A stretch of DNA of 64,000 nucleotides, taken from Fibrobacter sp. (GTDB taxonomy: Bacteria > Fibrobacterota > Fibrobacteria > Fibrobacterales > Fibrobacteraceae). The translations under genes were made by a program, and so were the position numbers. The stretch covers positions 1-64,000 of the forward strand of contig JAFZOV010000042.1 in NCBI GenBank assembly GCA_017550445.1, written 5' to 3'. The stretch's first letter is position 1. Every line of letters begins with the position of its first letter. The notes beneath the pieces were generated by a model. That model was not told the origin of the DNA. It did no database searches and worked only from the letters and a program-made list of their open reading frames with translations. Of this stretch, positions 45,829-53,903 are shown one piece after another.

Positions 45829-45901
45829 GCCGCTTCGCGGCAATGTGAAATGCGGGATGTGGAAAGTGAAATTAATCATCACTCATTACACACTACACAT
45901 T
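45829..45901. repeat. Inverted low-complexity element with GCCGC/GCGGC hairpin (copy B)
   Basis: GCCGC-TTC-GCGGC (45829-45841) directly abuts the glycosyltransferase stop. A longer imperfect inverted stretch bounded by AATGTG (45842-45847) and CACATT (45896-45901) follows. Its right end supplies the last codons and stop of cca. Confidence 0.6.
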
Positions 45902-47182
45902 CTTACTAGCCCACTCAATCGCTTCTTCAGCATTTGTGATTTTGCCGTCGAGCTGGAGTTCGAAACTCTGCTTGATGATTTCGCCCATCTGCTTACCCGG
46001 CTTTACACCCATATCCATGAGCATTTTTCCCATGAGGTAGGGCTGCGGGGCAGCATCGATCAGATCCAGTTCTGCGGCGGCATGCCACAGTTTTTCGGCA
46101 AAGTTCTCACCTTCGGCAGTACCGGCATAGAATTCGCCAGGAGTACATTTTACGAGCAGGCAAAGGAGCTTTAATCCGCCGAGCTTTACTGCAAGACGAC
46201 GGAGTGCCGGGGCATCGTTTACGATAGACGTATCTAGCCTACTATAGGCATTTAGAACGAGGGGTACCACCTTAAGCAAATGAGTCTCGTTGGTGATGCG
46301 TTCCAGGAACTTGAGCGATGATTCTGCACTTCCGCAAAGGAGAGCTGCAAACGCAAATTCCATCGCCTGAGCCTCGGAAAGGCCAGAACCGTCCCGCAAG
46401 GGAACCATGTTGTCAAGAATAATGCCGAGAGTTTCCCAAGAATTCTTGAAAGGTCTGATTTCAGGGAAATATTCGTCCAGCTTGATATCCAAAAACGCCT
46501 TGAGGCCCAGCGAGGGTTTGCCCGGCTTCAGGAGCCACTTCTTGAATTCTTCGAACAGACGTTCTACAGAAAGATCGTCCAGCGAGAGCGTACGGCAAAG
46601 CTCCACCGTGGAAGGCGCCAGCGTGCAACCGAATCGGCTCGCAAACTGCACTCCACGCAAAATGCGCAAGGAATCTTCAGCAAAGGCAGGGCCCACATGG
46701 CGCAAGGTATGGGTTTTCAAATCATCGATTCCGCCGTAAGGGTCGCAAAGCGTTAATTCCGGCAGTTCCATGCCCATGGCGTTAATGGTAAAGTCACGGC
46801 GAAGAGCAGCCTCTTTAAAGCTCAACTTTTCGTCGGTATGCACCACGAAGCCGCGATGTCCGTAGCCCACCTTGCTTTCTGTACGCGGGAACGAAAAATC
46901 CAGCGAAAGGCCCTTCATGGCCAAATGAATGACACCAAAAGCCTTGCCCACCAAGTTGGTGCGGCCGTACTTGGAAAGAATTGGAACAAGGGCATCTTGA
47001 GCCATGTCGTAGACTTCCACGTCGTAGTCGCGGCAGGACTTGCCCAAAAGGGCGTCGCGTACCCAACCGCCCACCAAAAAAGCGCGACCGCCAGCATCAC
47101 GGATATCACCCGCAATTTTGAGGAGGCGTCCCGGCAAATCCGGTTCGAACCATTCACCCGAAAGCGTCTGAATTTTTGTCAT
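45893..47182 (-). CDS. cca: CCA tRNA nucleotidyltransferase / poly(A) polymerase family protein
   Basis: 429 residues. The N-terminal nucleotidyltransferase domain has LVGGWVRDALLG and the catalytic RDYDVEVY (about 30-58), then the motif RRDFTINAMG and the RNA-binding GGIDDLKTHTLRHV with a neck region (EDSLRILRGVQFASR). The C-terminus is helical. It adds or repairs the tRNA 3' CCA end; class II enzymes of this kind also include poly(A) polymerases, which sequence alone may not separate. The last five codons (ASKNV and stop) overlap a repeat element. It follows the lipoprotein by 14 bases as the last gene of the sigma factor operon. Confidence 0.92.
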   Translation of the reverse strand: MTKIQTLSGEWFEPDLPGRLLKIAGDIRDAGGRAFLVGGWVRDALLGKSCRDYDVEVYDMAQDALVPILSKYGRTNLVGKAFGVIHLAMKGLSLDFSFPRTESKVGYGHRGFVVHTDEKLSFKEAALRRDFTINAMGMELPELTLCDPYGGIDDLKTHTLRHVGPAFAEDSLRILRGVQFASRFGCTLAPSTVELCRTLSLDDLSVERLFEEFKKWLLKPGKPSLGLKAFLDIKLDEYFPEIRPFKNSWETLGIILDNMVPLRDGSGLSEAQAMEFAFAALLCGSAESSLKFLERITNETHLLKVVPLVLNAYSRLDTSIVNDAPALRRLAVKLGGLKLLCLLVKCTPGEFYAGTAEGENFAEKLWHAAAELDLIDAAPQPYLMGKMLMDMGVKPGKQMGEIIKQSFELQLDGKITNAEEAIEWASKNV

Positions 47183-47196
47183 CTACAGAGACCGCC

Positions 47197-47637
47197 TTAC
47201 TGGAAACTTGCCGCATCTGCAGCGGAGGTATCTGCCGGAACATCGGCAGCCGTATTTTCAGCCTCAGGTTCAACAGCCTTGTAACGGTCATAGATACTGG
47301 TAGTCTCGACACCGGAAGAATCTTTTAGCGCCTCCGAAACAGAGACGTTCTTGCTTGCAGAATCTGTAGCCGAAGAATCCTTCTTGGAATCCCCGTTGGA
47401 TGTCATATAGCGGTCATAAATGCTCTGGCGAGCAGCGGCACCTTCCGCTTTCTTCTGGGCTTCCTGCTCACGGCACACGCGCAATTCTTCTTCGGCGTAG
47501 GCACGCTGGTCCGGGGAATACGTCATGGTATTCAAACGATATTCCATTTCTTCGCACACAAGGCCCTGACGCTCACCGGCACAGCCAATGAATGCGACGG
47601 TGATGCCCAAAAACAAAAGTGTCACGGCACGATACAT
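47197..47637 (-). CDS. Small lipoprotein with repeated SIYDRY motif
   Basis: 146 residues. The lipobox is FIGC (Cys19). Residues 28-75 contain a helical Glu/Arg-rich segment with two more Cys. The motif SIYDRY appears twice (about 71-76 and 114-119), separated by a Ser/Asp/Lys-rich spacer, and the tail is Ala/Asp-rich. GAGG lies upstream of the ATG. It is located between the propeller protein and cca with 16 and 14 base gaps. I recognise no family; the repeat could mediate binding to a partner. Confidence 0.65.
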   Translation of the reverse strand: MYRAVTLLFLGITVAFIGCAGERQGLVCEEMEYRLNTMTYSPDQRAYAEEELRVCREQEAQKKAEGAAARQSIYDRYMTSNGDSKKDSSATDSASKNVSVSEALKDSSGVETTSIYDRYKAVEPEAENTAADVPADTSAADAASFQ

Positions 47638-47653
47638 TTAAAACCTCAACACA

Positions 47654-49795
47654 TTAATGGATAATGATGAACTTACCCTTCTTGACCTTGGAGCCACTCT
47701 TAACGACATAGTAGTAGACGCCAGGGGCTACGAGCTTGCCGGACTTTTCACGGCCATCCCATTCAACCTTTCCGCCCAGGACATCCTGGTTGCTGAAAGA
47801 TCTAATCAGGGCGCCGCCACGGTTGAAAATACTCACCACCGAATTCTCGGCAATGCCATCTATAGTAAACAAGGCGTGAACCTTGGGCCTAAACGGAATC
47901 GGGTACGCACGGACATCCACCTTGGCAGAATCCGTCATATTGTCACGGGCATCCTTGAGGTCATTACGACGGTAGTAACTCACACCCTTTTCATGAGCAA
48001 ACCATGCGATACCAAGCACCGGATCAATGGCCACATCGGAAACATTGTTGTCCAGCAAGCCGTCTTTTGTGGTAAATCGCTTTACTGTCAGGGTATCCGG
48101 CGACCCCTTTCTCGGAGTCAGGCGGAAAACACCCTGGTTGGTCGTACCTACCCATAAGTTTCCATGGACATCGACATCGATAGATGTGAATTCGGTCCCA
48201 AGTAAACCATTTGTAGAAGACGGGGTTAGAAGCGTGTCCGATTCTTCGTCCAAATAGGCAAGGCTCGACATGGAAACAAGCCACAACCTCTGGCCCACGG
48301 AATCATACACCATATCGATCGGAGCCGGGCTAATTCCACGATACGTTTTTAGGACTCCGTTAGAAAGTTCGCCACCATTGGACTTTGGCGAGGGGAACCT
48401 GATGACATCAAGCCCACCTTCGTGCGCAAGAGCCGTACCGATTTTGCTAGCCACATACACAAGCCAATCGTTTCCATCAACTCTGGCATACATGACGCCG
48501 GGTACCGGATTTTCACCAATCCGATTAGCGCAATGGACTTCACCGTCCTTGGTAAAATAAATCACACCATAACCATTGTTACTACCCGTAGAGGTCAAGA
48601 AGCCGGAATTGTCGGGAGCGGCAATTGTCGCAACAGAGATGACATAGTTTTCTATATAGTTTTCAAAACAGTGACCATCAGAAACCGCAAAAGTGTAATC
48701 GACGTTTGCGCCCCATCCAGAATACATCAGATAGGCAAAGCCCCAAATATGAAAAAACAGGTGACCATCGGGCAAATAGGACAAAGCCTTGATCCTTGCC
48801 GAATAACCGCTACCGCCACTTGCATTTGTGCCATAGGCATACTGGGATACCCCCCATTCACTAGGGTTGCCATAACTCAGCTTACCATCGACCGTGGCAG
48901 CAAAAACACCTCCGAGAGGGATTGCTCGCAATTCATAAACCTCACCGGGAGTATTGCCAGGGGTCTTTGTAAAGTCGCTAACCTTCTTTTCACCATTCTT
49001 ACAAAAGAAAATATACTCTGACCCCACCAAATAAACACCATCTTTAGTCTTAACTTGCCACTTGACCTTGCTGGTTCCATCATCATGATACAATACAGGG
49101 TCTGTCAAGGTAGTGGACCCAACCACAACCTTCGAAACGGGCTGCTCAAAACCATCCACCACCACATCGTTTGGGATCTGAACCCAGGAATTGGGATCGC
49201 TCAAGCGCTTGTCAGCAGATAGGCCCTTCCAATCCATTTTGCGGACATAGACGGCATTATCCATTCTGACATAGAGGGAATCCCCATGCACCAAAAGTTC
49301 ACGAACAGGCGAAATCGAAAGGGACTTGGAAGCGATACGATCAATCGTCAACAGGGAACGATTCTGCGACAGGTCAAAAAAAGCCAGGCGGTCTTCAAAA
49401 ACGATCGTCAGAATCTTTTCGCTAATGGCCATGCCACGAGGTACCACGCGGATGTTGTTCTTTACATAGGAACGGTTCAAGACATTCCAGGATTTTTGAC
49501 CACCGCCCACAAAAGATGCAATAAGGCCGTATTCCGAAATCGCATAAAGTCCCGCATCCGAAGAAACGACAGAATAGAACCTGGACGTTTCTAGCCCATT
49601 TTCAGAATGGAACACATTGTCTTCGGTAAGGGAGCGGTAACGAATACCCCCATCTGTCGCAAGAACAATGCCATTGTCCCCCCAACGAGCCACATCTCGA
49701 ATAGGGAACGGATCCGAAAACGCGCCCCATTGATCAGTTGCGCCAACAAATACTGCCAAAAGCAGCAGACATAAAACAAAGGATTTAAACTTCAC
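47654..49795 (-). CDS. Beta-propeller surface protein with two-component-regulator-propeller repeats and C-terminal sorting-type domain
   Basis: 713 residues. Signal peptide 1-19. The body (about 20-610) is a series of propeller blades with repeats like GLETSRFYSVVSSDAGLYAISEYGL and NLWVGTTNQGVFRL, matching the Reg_prop type. The end (about 630-713) begins VRAYPIPFRPKV and continues FNRGGALIRSF...GVYYYVVKSGSKVKKGKF, an FlgD/type IX-like domain. PorZ of the type IX secretion system has a similar plan, but this is similarity of layout only. The start appears to be GTG at 49795, because a stop lies two codons upstream; the AGGAGG site overlaps the start codon itself. It follows an ECF sigma factor by 9 bases. 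Confidence 0.75.
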   Translation of the reverse strand: MKFKSFVLCLLLLAVFVGATDQWGAFSDPFPIRDVARWGDNGIVLATDGGIRYRSLTEDNVFHSENGLETSRFYSVVSSDAGLYAISEYGLIASFVGGGQKSWNVLNRSYVKNNIRVVPRGMAISEKILTIVFEDRLAFFDLSQNRSLLTIDRIASKSLSISPVRELLVHGDSLYVRMDNAVYVRKMDWKGLSADKRLSDPNSWVQIPNDVVVDGFEQPVSKVVVGSTTLTDPVLYHDDGTSKVKWQVKTKDGVYLVGSEYIFFCKNGEKKVSDFTKTPGNTPGEVYELRAIPLGGVFAATVDGKLSYGNPSEWGVSQYAYGTNASGGSGYSARIKALSYLPDGHLFFHIWGFAYLMYSGWGANVDYTFAVSDGHCFENYIENYVISVATIAAPDNSGFLTSTGSNNGYGVIYFTKDGEVHCANRIGENPVPGVMYARVDGNDWLVYVASKIGTALAHEGGLDVIRFPSPKSNGGELSNGVLKTYRGISPAPIDMVYDSVGQRLWLVSMSSLAYLDEESDTLLTPSSTNGLLGTEFTSIDVDVHGNLWVGTTNQGVFRLTPRKGSPDTLTVKRFTTKDGLLDNNVSDVAIDPVLGIAWFAHEKGVSYYRRNDLKDARDNMTDSAKVDVRAYPIPFRPKVHALFTIDGIAENSVVSIFNRGGALIRSFSNQDVLGGKVEWDGREKSGKLVAPGVYYYVVKSGSKVKKGKFIIIH

Positions 49796-49804
49796 CTCCT
49801 AAAA

Positions 49805-50425
49805 TTACGAAAATTCACTGGCCCGCGTTAGCAAATCATCCAAATTCAAGCTGGAACTTTCATTTTTTTTAAACTTTGACATATAGACTTCCTTCTTTTT
49901 TCGCATCTTTTTAAGGGCAACCTTTTTGCGGCTCAAAAAAGTTCCCCGATTGACGCCACAATAAAGGCACGCTTCGGCAGCGCGAATTTCGCCAATACAA
50001 TGGAATTCTACGGCCATGCGCTCGGCGGCCGTAAGGTCTTTCATCAGGTAGTCTAATTCCTGGCGGACAAAGAGCCTCTTGCGCTGTTCCTGCAATTCCA
50101 AAGCAATATTCCTTTTGCCGTTCATGTCGTAGGGCACATTGGCATCAGACAGCTGCGAAAGGGGTATTACAGGCAGCATTCTTCGATTCATGTCGAAAAA
50201 AGTATTATGGACAACGCTCCGTAACCACGGATAAATGGGCTTGCTCAAGTCCAAAGAGCTTGCAGACCGGCATAATCGGAGTGCAACCTCTTGAAAAAGG
50301 TCTTTCGCACAGTCATCGTCGCTACTCTGGGTCTGACAGAGTTTGTAAATTTGTGAGGCATTCTTGCGCCACACTTTTTCAACCCATTCGGGAGGTTTTT
50401 CTGTTAAAATTCTTGATTTTGACAT
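49805..50425 (-). CDS. ECF-type RNA polymerase sigma factor
   Basis: 206 residues. Sigma region 2 (about 15-85: KDLFQEVALRLC, YPWLRSVVHNTFFDMNRR) and region 4 (about 120-170: LTAAERMAVEFHCIG...ACLYCGVNRGTFLSRKKVALKKM) are recognisable, with a Lys-rich linker and a short tail. Region 4 has a Cys pair (ACLYC) that is unusual for ECF factors and might sense redox state or metal. No anti-sigma gene is adjacent. It is the first gene of the sigma, propeller, lipoprotein and cca operon and is divergent from dsbD. It may control surface or secretion genes; the target is unknown. Confidence 0.82.
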   Translation of the reverse strand: MSKSRILTEKPPEWVEKVWRKNASQIYKLCQTQSSDDDCAKDLFQEVALRLCRSASSLDLSKPIYPWLRSVVHNTFFDMNRRMLPVIPLSQLSDANVPYDMNGKRNIALELQEQRKRLFVRQELDYLMKDLTAAERMAVEFHCIGEIRAAEACLYCGVNRGTFLSRKKVALKKMRKKKEVYMSKFKKNESSSLNLDDLLTRASEFS

Positions 50426-50472
50426 ATTGCAAACAGGAATTTTGACAGCGAACTTTCAGTAGCGATAAATTT

Positions 50473-52368
50473 ATGAAAATAAAAGCGAAAAAACGGATTT
50501 TGGGAAATTTTGCAAATAGTTGTTTGCAGCTATCAACAGTTTTTTTTAGTTTGGCTCTATTTTTAGTAGTTTATCCACAATCTGTCAACGCAGAAGAGTT
50601 CAATATGAACTCCATGCCGCCCCCGGACATGCACGCAGAATACAGCGCAGGGGCATTGAAAGATGGCGGGACACTCTCCGTTACCATTACGATTCCAGAA
50701 AAGTGGCACGTGAACGCCAACGAAGTCACCGACGAATTCCTGAAGCCCTCTTCTATCGAGGCAAAGGCCGAGGGAATCGAATTTGCAGAACCCGTGTGGC
50801 CCACGCCCATCAAGGAATACAACGAGGCGCTGGAACTTGAGATTCTGACCTTCCGCGAGACTTTCACCGTCAAGCTTCCGGTAAAATCGGCCAGTGACAA
50901 CTACGACAGCCTAGGAACCGCAATCACTTTCCATTACCAGGCTTGCGACAATTCCATTTGCTTGGCTCCTGCGAGCAAGACGATTTCGCTGAGCGGAAAT
51001 TCTGCTCCGACAAACGCCAGCAACGCAAAAAAAAACGACGCTGAAGTAGCTGCAGGCGCCGAAACCAGTGCTCTGGACGCAGCAACGAACAATGCCGCGA
51101 TTGTCTCAGAGGGCAGCGCCGGAATTATCGCATTACTGTTTTTCGCATTCCTCGGTGGAATCATTCTGAACCTAATGCCGTGCGTACTGCCGGTACTTTC
51201 GCTGAAGCTATTCAGCTTGATTAAGCAGGCTGGCGAAAGTCGCGGACGGCTCCTCGCTTTGGGAGGAGCCACGACGGCGGGCATTTTGTGCAGTTTCTGG
51301 ATCTTGGCCACCGTCGTCGCCGCCGTCAAAGCCGGCGGCGGGTCCGCGGGCTGGGGCATGCAATTCCAAAGCGCAGGTTTCATCGCATTCATGGTTGTCA
51401 TCCTCACCGCATTCGCCATGAGCTTCTTCGGTGTCTTTGAAATTTGGCTTCCGTGGAGCGCTACTACTAAAATGGACGAAGCCGGCAGAAAAGCGGGATT
51501 TGGCGGAGCCTTCTTCACGGGCGCCCTCCTGGTGCTTTTAAGTACGCCATGCTCGGCGCCCTTCCTCGGCACGGCCATGGGCTTTGCATTTACCGCAAGC
51601 ACTCCGGTGCTGTTCCTGTTCTTTACGGCGGCAGGCGCCGGGCTTGCACTCCCCTACATGCTCGTAAGCGCCTTCCCGAAAGTGCTTAAGGTATTTCCCA
51701 AGCCGGGCGCTTGGATGGTGAAGCTGCAGAAGGTCATGGGCGTATTCTTGCTCGCGACTGTCGCATGGCTCCTGTGGATTGTGAATGAGCAGGCCGGAAT
51801 GGCAGGCGTCGCTCTGTTCGCCGTCATCGTGGCCGTAAGCATTGCCGGAAGCTTTGTTGTCGGAAAGTTTTCTCCGCCGGGAGTAGCCTTTAAACGTGAA
51901 CTGATGACCCTCGGCGGAAGCATCATTGTCCTTGCCACCGTCTGGTTTGCAATCATCGCATCGCAATACGAAAACGCCGCTACGGAACATTTTAACGCCC
52001 GCATGCAAGAGCAAATCACCGCTGACGGTTGGTACCGCTACAGCCCCGCCCTCATCGAAGAATTTGCAAAGGCCAAGCGAACCGTTTTCATCGACGCTAC
52101 CGCCGACTGGTGCCTCACTTGCAAGACGAATGAAGCTGCAGTCCTTAACCGCAACGAATTCCGCCGCGCCATGGACAGCCTCGGAGTCGCACTCGTGAAA
52201 GCAGACTGGACCCGCGAAACTCCCGAAGTGAATGCTCTGCTGCGCAGTCTTGGAAAATCGGGCGTGCCTGCTTACGCTATCTACCCCGCTGGCGATGCCT
52301 CAAAACAAATCGTGCTGCCGGAATTGCTCACAACAGCAGCGATTGTAGAGAAAATTAGCAATAAGTGA
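50473..52368 (+). CDS. dsbD: Thiol:disulfide interchange protein DsbD
   Basis: 631 residues. A signal peptide (about 1-40) precedes the DsbD-alpha domain (about 45-170) with CDNSICL, followed by a Ser/Ala linker and an eight-helix membrane domain (about 210-475) with the paired redox Cys in NLMPCVLP and STPCSAPF. The C-terminal thioredoxin domain (about 500-631) has DWCLTCK. DsbD passes electrons from the cytoplasm to periplasmic thiol proteins, for which the thioredoxin-like gene at 5217 is one possible partner. The first codons include TTATCCACA, a DnaA-box match that is part of the signal sequence coding. Confidence 0.95.
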   Translation: MKIKAKKRILGNFANSCLQLSTVFFSLALFLVVYPQSVNAEEFNMNSMPPPDMHAEYSAGALKDGGTLSVTITIPEKWHVNANEVTDEFLKPSSIEAKAEGIEFAEPVWPTPIKEYNEALELEILTFRETFTVKLPVKSASDNYDSLGTAITFHYQACDNSICLAPASKTISLSGNSAPTNASNAKKNDAEVAAGAETSALDAATNNAAIVSEGSAGIIALLFFAFLGGIILNLMPCVLPVLSLKLFSLIKQAGESRGRLLALGGATTAGILCSFWILATVVAAVKAGGGSAGWGMQFQSAGFIAFMVVILTAFAMSFFGVFEIWLPWSATTKMDEAGRKAGFGGAFFTGALLVLLSTPCSAPFLGTAMGFAFTASTPVLFLFFTAAGAGLALPYMLVSAFPKVLKVFPKPGAWMVKLQKVMGVFLLATVAWLLWIVNEQAGMAGVALFAVIVAVSIAGSFVVGKFSPPGVAFKRELMTLGGSIIVLATVWFAIIASQYENAATEHFNARMQEQITADGWYRYSPALIEEFAKAKRTVFIDATADWCLTCKTNEAAVLNRNEFRRAMDSLGVALVKADWTRETPEVNALLRSLGKSGVPAYAIYPAGDASKQIVLPELLTTAAIVEKISNK

Positions 52369-52460
52369 AATAGAATATGTAGTGTGGAATGTGTAATGTG
52401 GAATGACTAATTTATCATTTCACACTTCACATTGCGGCGTAGCCGCCCACATTTCACATC
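52369..52460. repeat. Inverted low-complexity element with GCGGC/GCCGC hairpin (copy C)
   Basis: GTGTGGAATGTGTAATGTGG and the reverse ATTTCACACTTCACATT flank a spacer, followed by the hairpin GCGGC-GTA-GCCGC (52434-52446) and CCACATTTCACATC. It fills the convergent gap between dsbD and glgA and may act as a bidirectional terminator. Confidence 0.65.
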
Positions 52461-52467
52461 ATCCACT

Positions 52468-53697
52468 TTATCTCTTGCCTTCACGCTTGTAGCGTTCGAT
52501 GCATTCGGCGTAGAAGTCGTAGGTCTGCTTGGCAATCGACTTCCAGCTGAACACGTCAATGGCGCGCTTGCGGCTGACTTCACCCATCTTCTTTGCCAGT
52601 TCCGGATTTTCAAGAACCTTATTCAACTTATTCGCAAAATCCGTCTGGAAAGCCTTTGGGTCGGCCGGTTCAAAATCCGTTTCGGACTTGGCCTTGAGAG
52701 GCACCAGGAATCCGGTTTCGCCATCAACGATGATTTCGGGGATGCCACCCACAGCAGAACCCACCACCGGTGTGCCACAGCTCATGGCTTCGAGGTTGAT
52801 AATACCAAACGGTTCGTAGAGCGAAGGTGTCGCAAACACAGTCGCATGGCTGTAAAGTACGCGAAGTTCTTCATGCGGCACAGCTTCTTGAATCCACACC
52901 ACGCCGTCGCGAGTCTTCTGAACATCTTCGATGAGCGCCTTGCATTCGTCGGCGAGTTCAATCGTATCGGGAGCGCCTGCGCAAAGCACCACCTGAGCGT
53001 TCTTATCGATTTGCGGAATCGCTTGGATCAGCTGGCTAATGCCCTTCTGACGCGTAATGCGGCCCACGAACAGCACAAAAGGACGCTTCGGGTCAACGCC
53101 CCACTTCATAAGGATTTTCTCGTCGAAAGTCGGAGCGTAGAAGTCCGGATCGATACCGTTGTAAATCACCTTCACGCGGTCTTCAGGAACGCCATAAAGC
53201 TTCATCACGTCGCGCTTCATGCCCTGGCTCACGGCAATCACACCGTCGGCAGCTTCGTAAGCAGTGCGTTCAATCCAGCAGCTCATGGCATAGCCACCAT
53301 CACCGAGCTGCTCCGCCTTCCACGGACGGTGCGGTTCCAACGAATGCGTCGTCAAAATCAGCGGGCACTGCAAAAGGCGGCTAGCGAGAACTCCGCCAAA
53401 ATGACTGTACCACGTATGACAGTGAATTACGTCAATGTTATCGAGTGCGGCAGCCCACTGCAAGTTAATGTCGAGCGGCTTAAAAATCTTCTGGAAGCGG
53501 TCATCATGGGGATTCAGCCCCAGCTTGCGAGAGAAACCCAAAGCACGGATATTGTCTTTGTCTTCGTCTTGCACGCCAAAGCAACGTGCTTCGATATGGC
53601 AAAGCTTTGCAAGCTCCTGCGTCAAGAATTTCACATGGATACCAGCACCACCATAAATTTCTGGAGGGAACTCATTCGTCAAAATTGCAGCGTTCAT
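52468..53697 (-). CDS. glgA: Glycogen synthase, GT4 family
   Basis: 409 residues, a two-Rossmann GT-B fold. The N-terminus MNAAILTNEFPPEIYGGAGIH and the HCHTWYSHFGG motif fit the GlgA/GlgM group (Corynebacterium-type glycogen synthase, TIGR02149). The C-terminal domain has VGRITRQKG and the retaining-GT4 E-x7-E motif EPFGIINLEAM. It should extend glycogen or a maltosyl donor in the cytoplasm, consistent with glycogen storage known in Fibrobacter; GlgA against GlgM cannot be separated by eye. GGAG lies upstream of the ATG. A strongly folded element precedes it, and no other glycogen gene is adjacent. Confidence 0.88.
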   Translation of the reverse strand: MNAAILTNEFPPEIYGGAGIHVKFLTQELAKLCHIEARCFGVQDEDKDNIRALGFSRKLGLNPHDDRFQKIFKPLDINLQWAAALDNIDVIHCHTWYSHFGGVLASRLLQCPLILTTHSLEPHRPWKAEQLGDGGYAMSCWIERTAYEAADGVIAVSQGMKRDVMKLYGVPEDRVKVIYNGIDPDFYAPTFDEKILMKWGVDPKRPFVLFVGRITRQKGISQLIQAIPQIDKNAQVVLCAGAPDTIELADECKALIEDVQKTRDGVVWIQEAVPHEELRVLYSHATVFATPSLYEPFGIINLEAMSCGTPVVGSAVGGIPEIIVDGETGFLVPLKAKSETDFEPADPKAFQTDFANKLNKVLENPELAKKMGEVSRKRAIDVFSWKSIAKQTYDFYAECIERYKREGKR

Positions 53698-53744
53698 AAA
53701 CTAAACTCCATTTACATTTATAATTATAAAAAATAAAACTGTGC

Positions 53745-53840
53745 GCGGCATAAACGAAGCCCCAGACATTAAGTCTGGAGCTGAGTATGCCGGCGAGGGG
53801 GCGCTGGCTTACGCCAATGCAATTTCGTTTCCGCCCCCGA
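53745..53840 (-). ncRNA. Candidate structured RNA or leader element upstream of glgA
   Basis: Read on the minus strand the stretch folds into two domains. The first is CGCCCCC paired with GGGGGCG, closing over a TGGC-GTAA-GCCA hairpin. The second is CGGCATA paired with TATGCCG, enclosing AGCTCCAGAC-TTAAT-GTCTGGGGCT. The inner stem is fully paired only on this strand, through a U-G pair; the plus strand has C-A, which supports minus transcription. The second hairpin is followed by a U-rich run TTTTATTTTTT, 30-odd bases before the glgA start, like an intrinsic terminator. It matches no known riboswitch core that I could identify. Confidence 0.5.
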
Positions 53841-53857
53841 GCTTTCTATATAAAAAA

Positions 53858-53881
53858 CACCCCGCCCATTCGGACGGGGTG
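53858..53881 (-). terminator. Terminator of the esterase gene
   Basis: On the minus strand CACCCCGTCC-GAAT-GGGCGGGGTG, followed by TTTTTTATATAG. It separates the esterase transcript from the structured element and glgA. Confidence 0.85.
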
Positions 53882-53903
53882 CAAGGAGTGAGTGTGGAGT
53901 TTC

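Noticed and set aside
47654..49795. Firm call of PorZ
   Set aside because: Only the layout (propeller plus C-terminal domain) matches; I cannot show sequence homology by eye.
50571..50579. Perfect DnaA box TTATCCACA
   Set aside because: It lies in the signal-peptide coding part of dsbD, a single site with no cluster beside it, so I treat it as chance.
53745..53840. tmRNA, SRP RNA or 6S RNA for the folded region
   Set aside because: The tmRNA 5' end, the SRP loop GGUCAGGUCCGGAAGG and the 6S bubble pattern are all absent.
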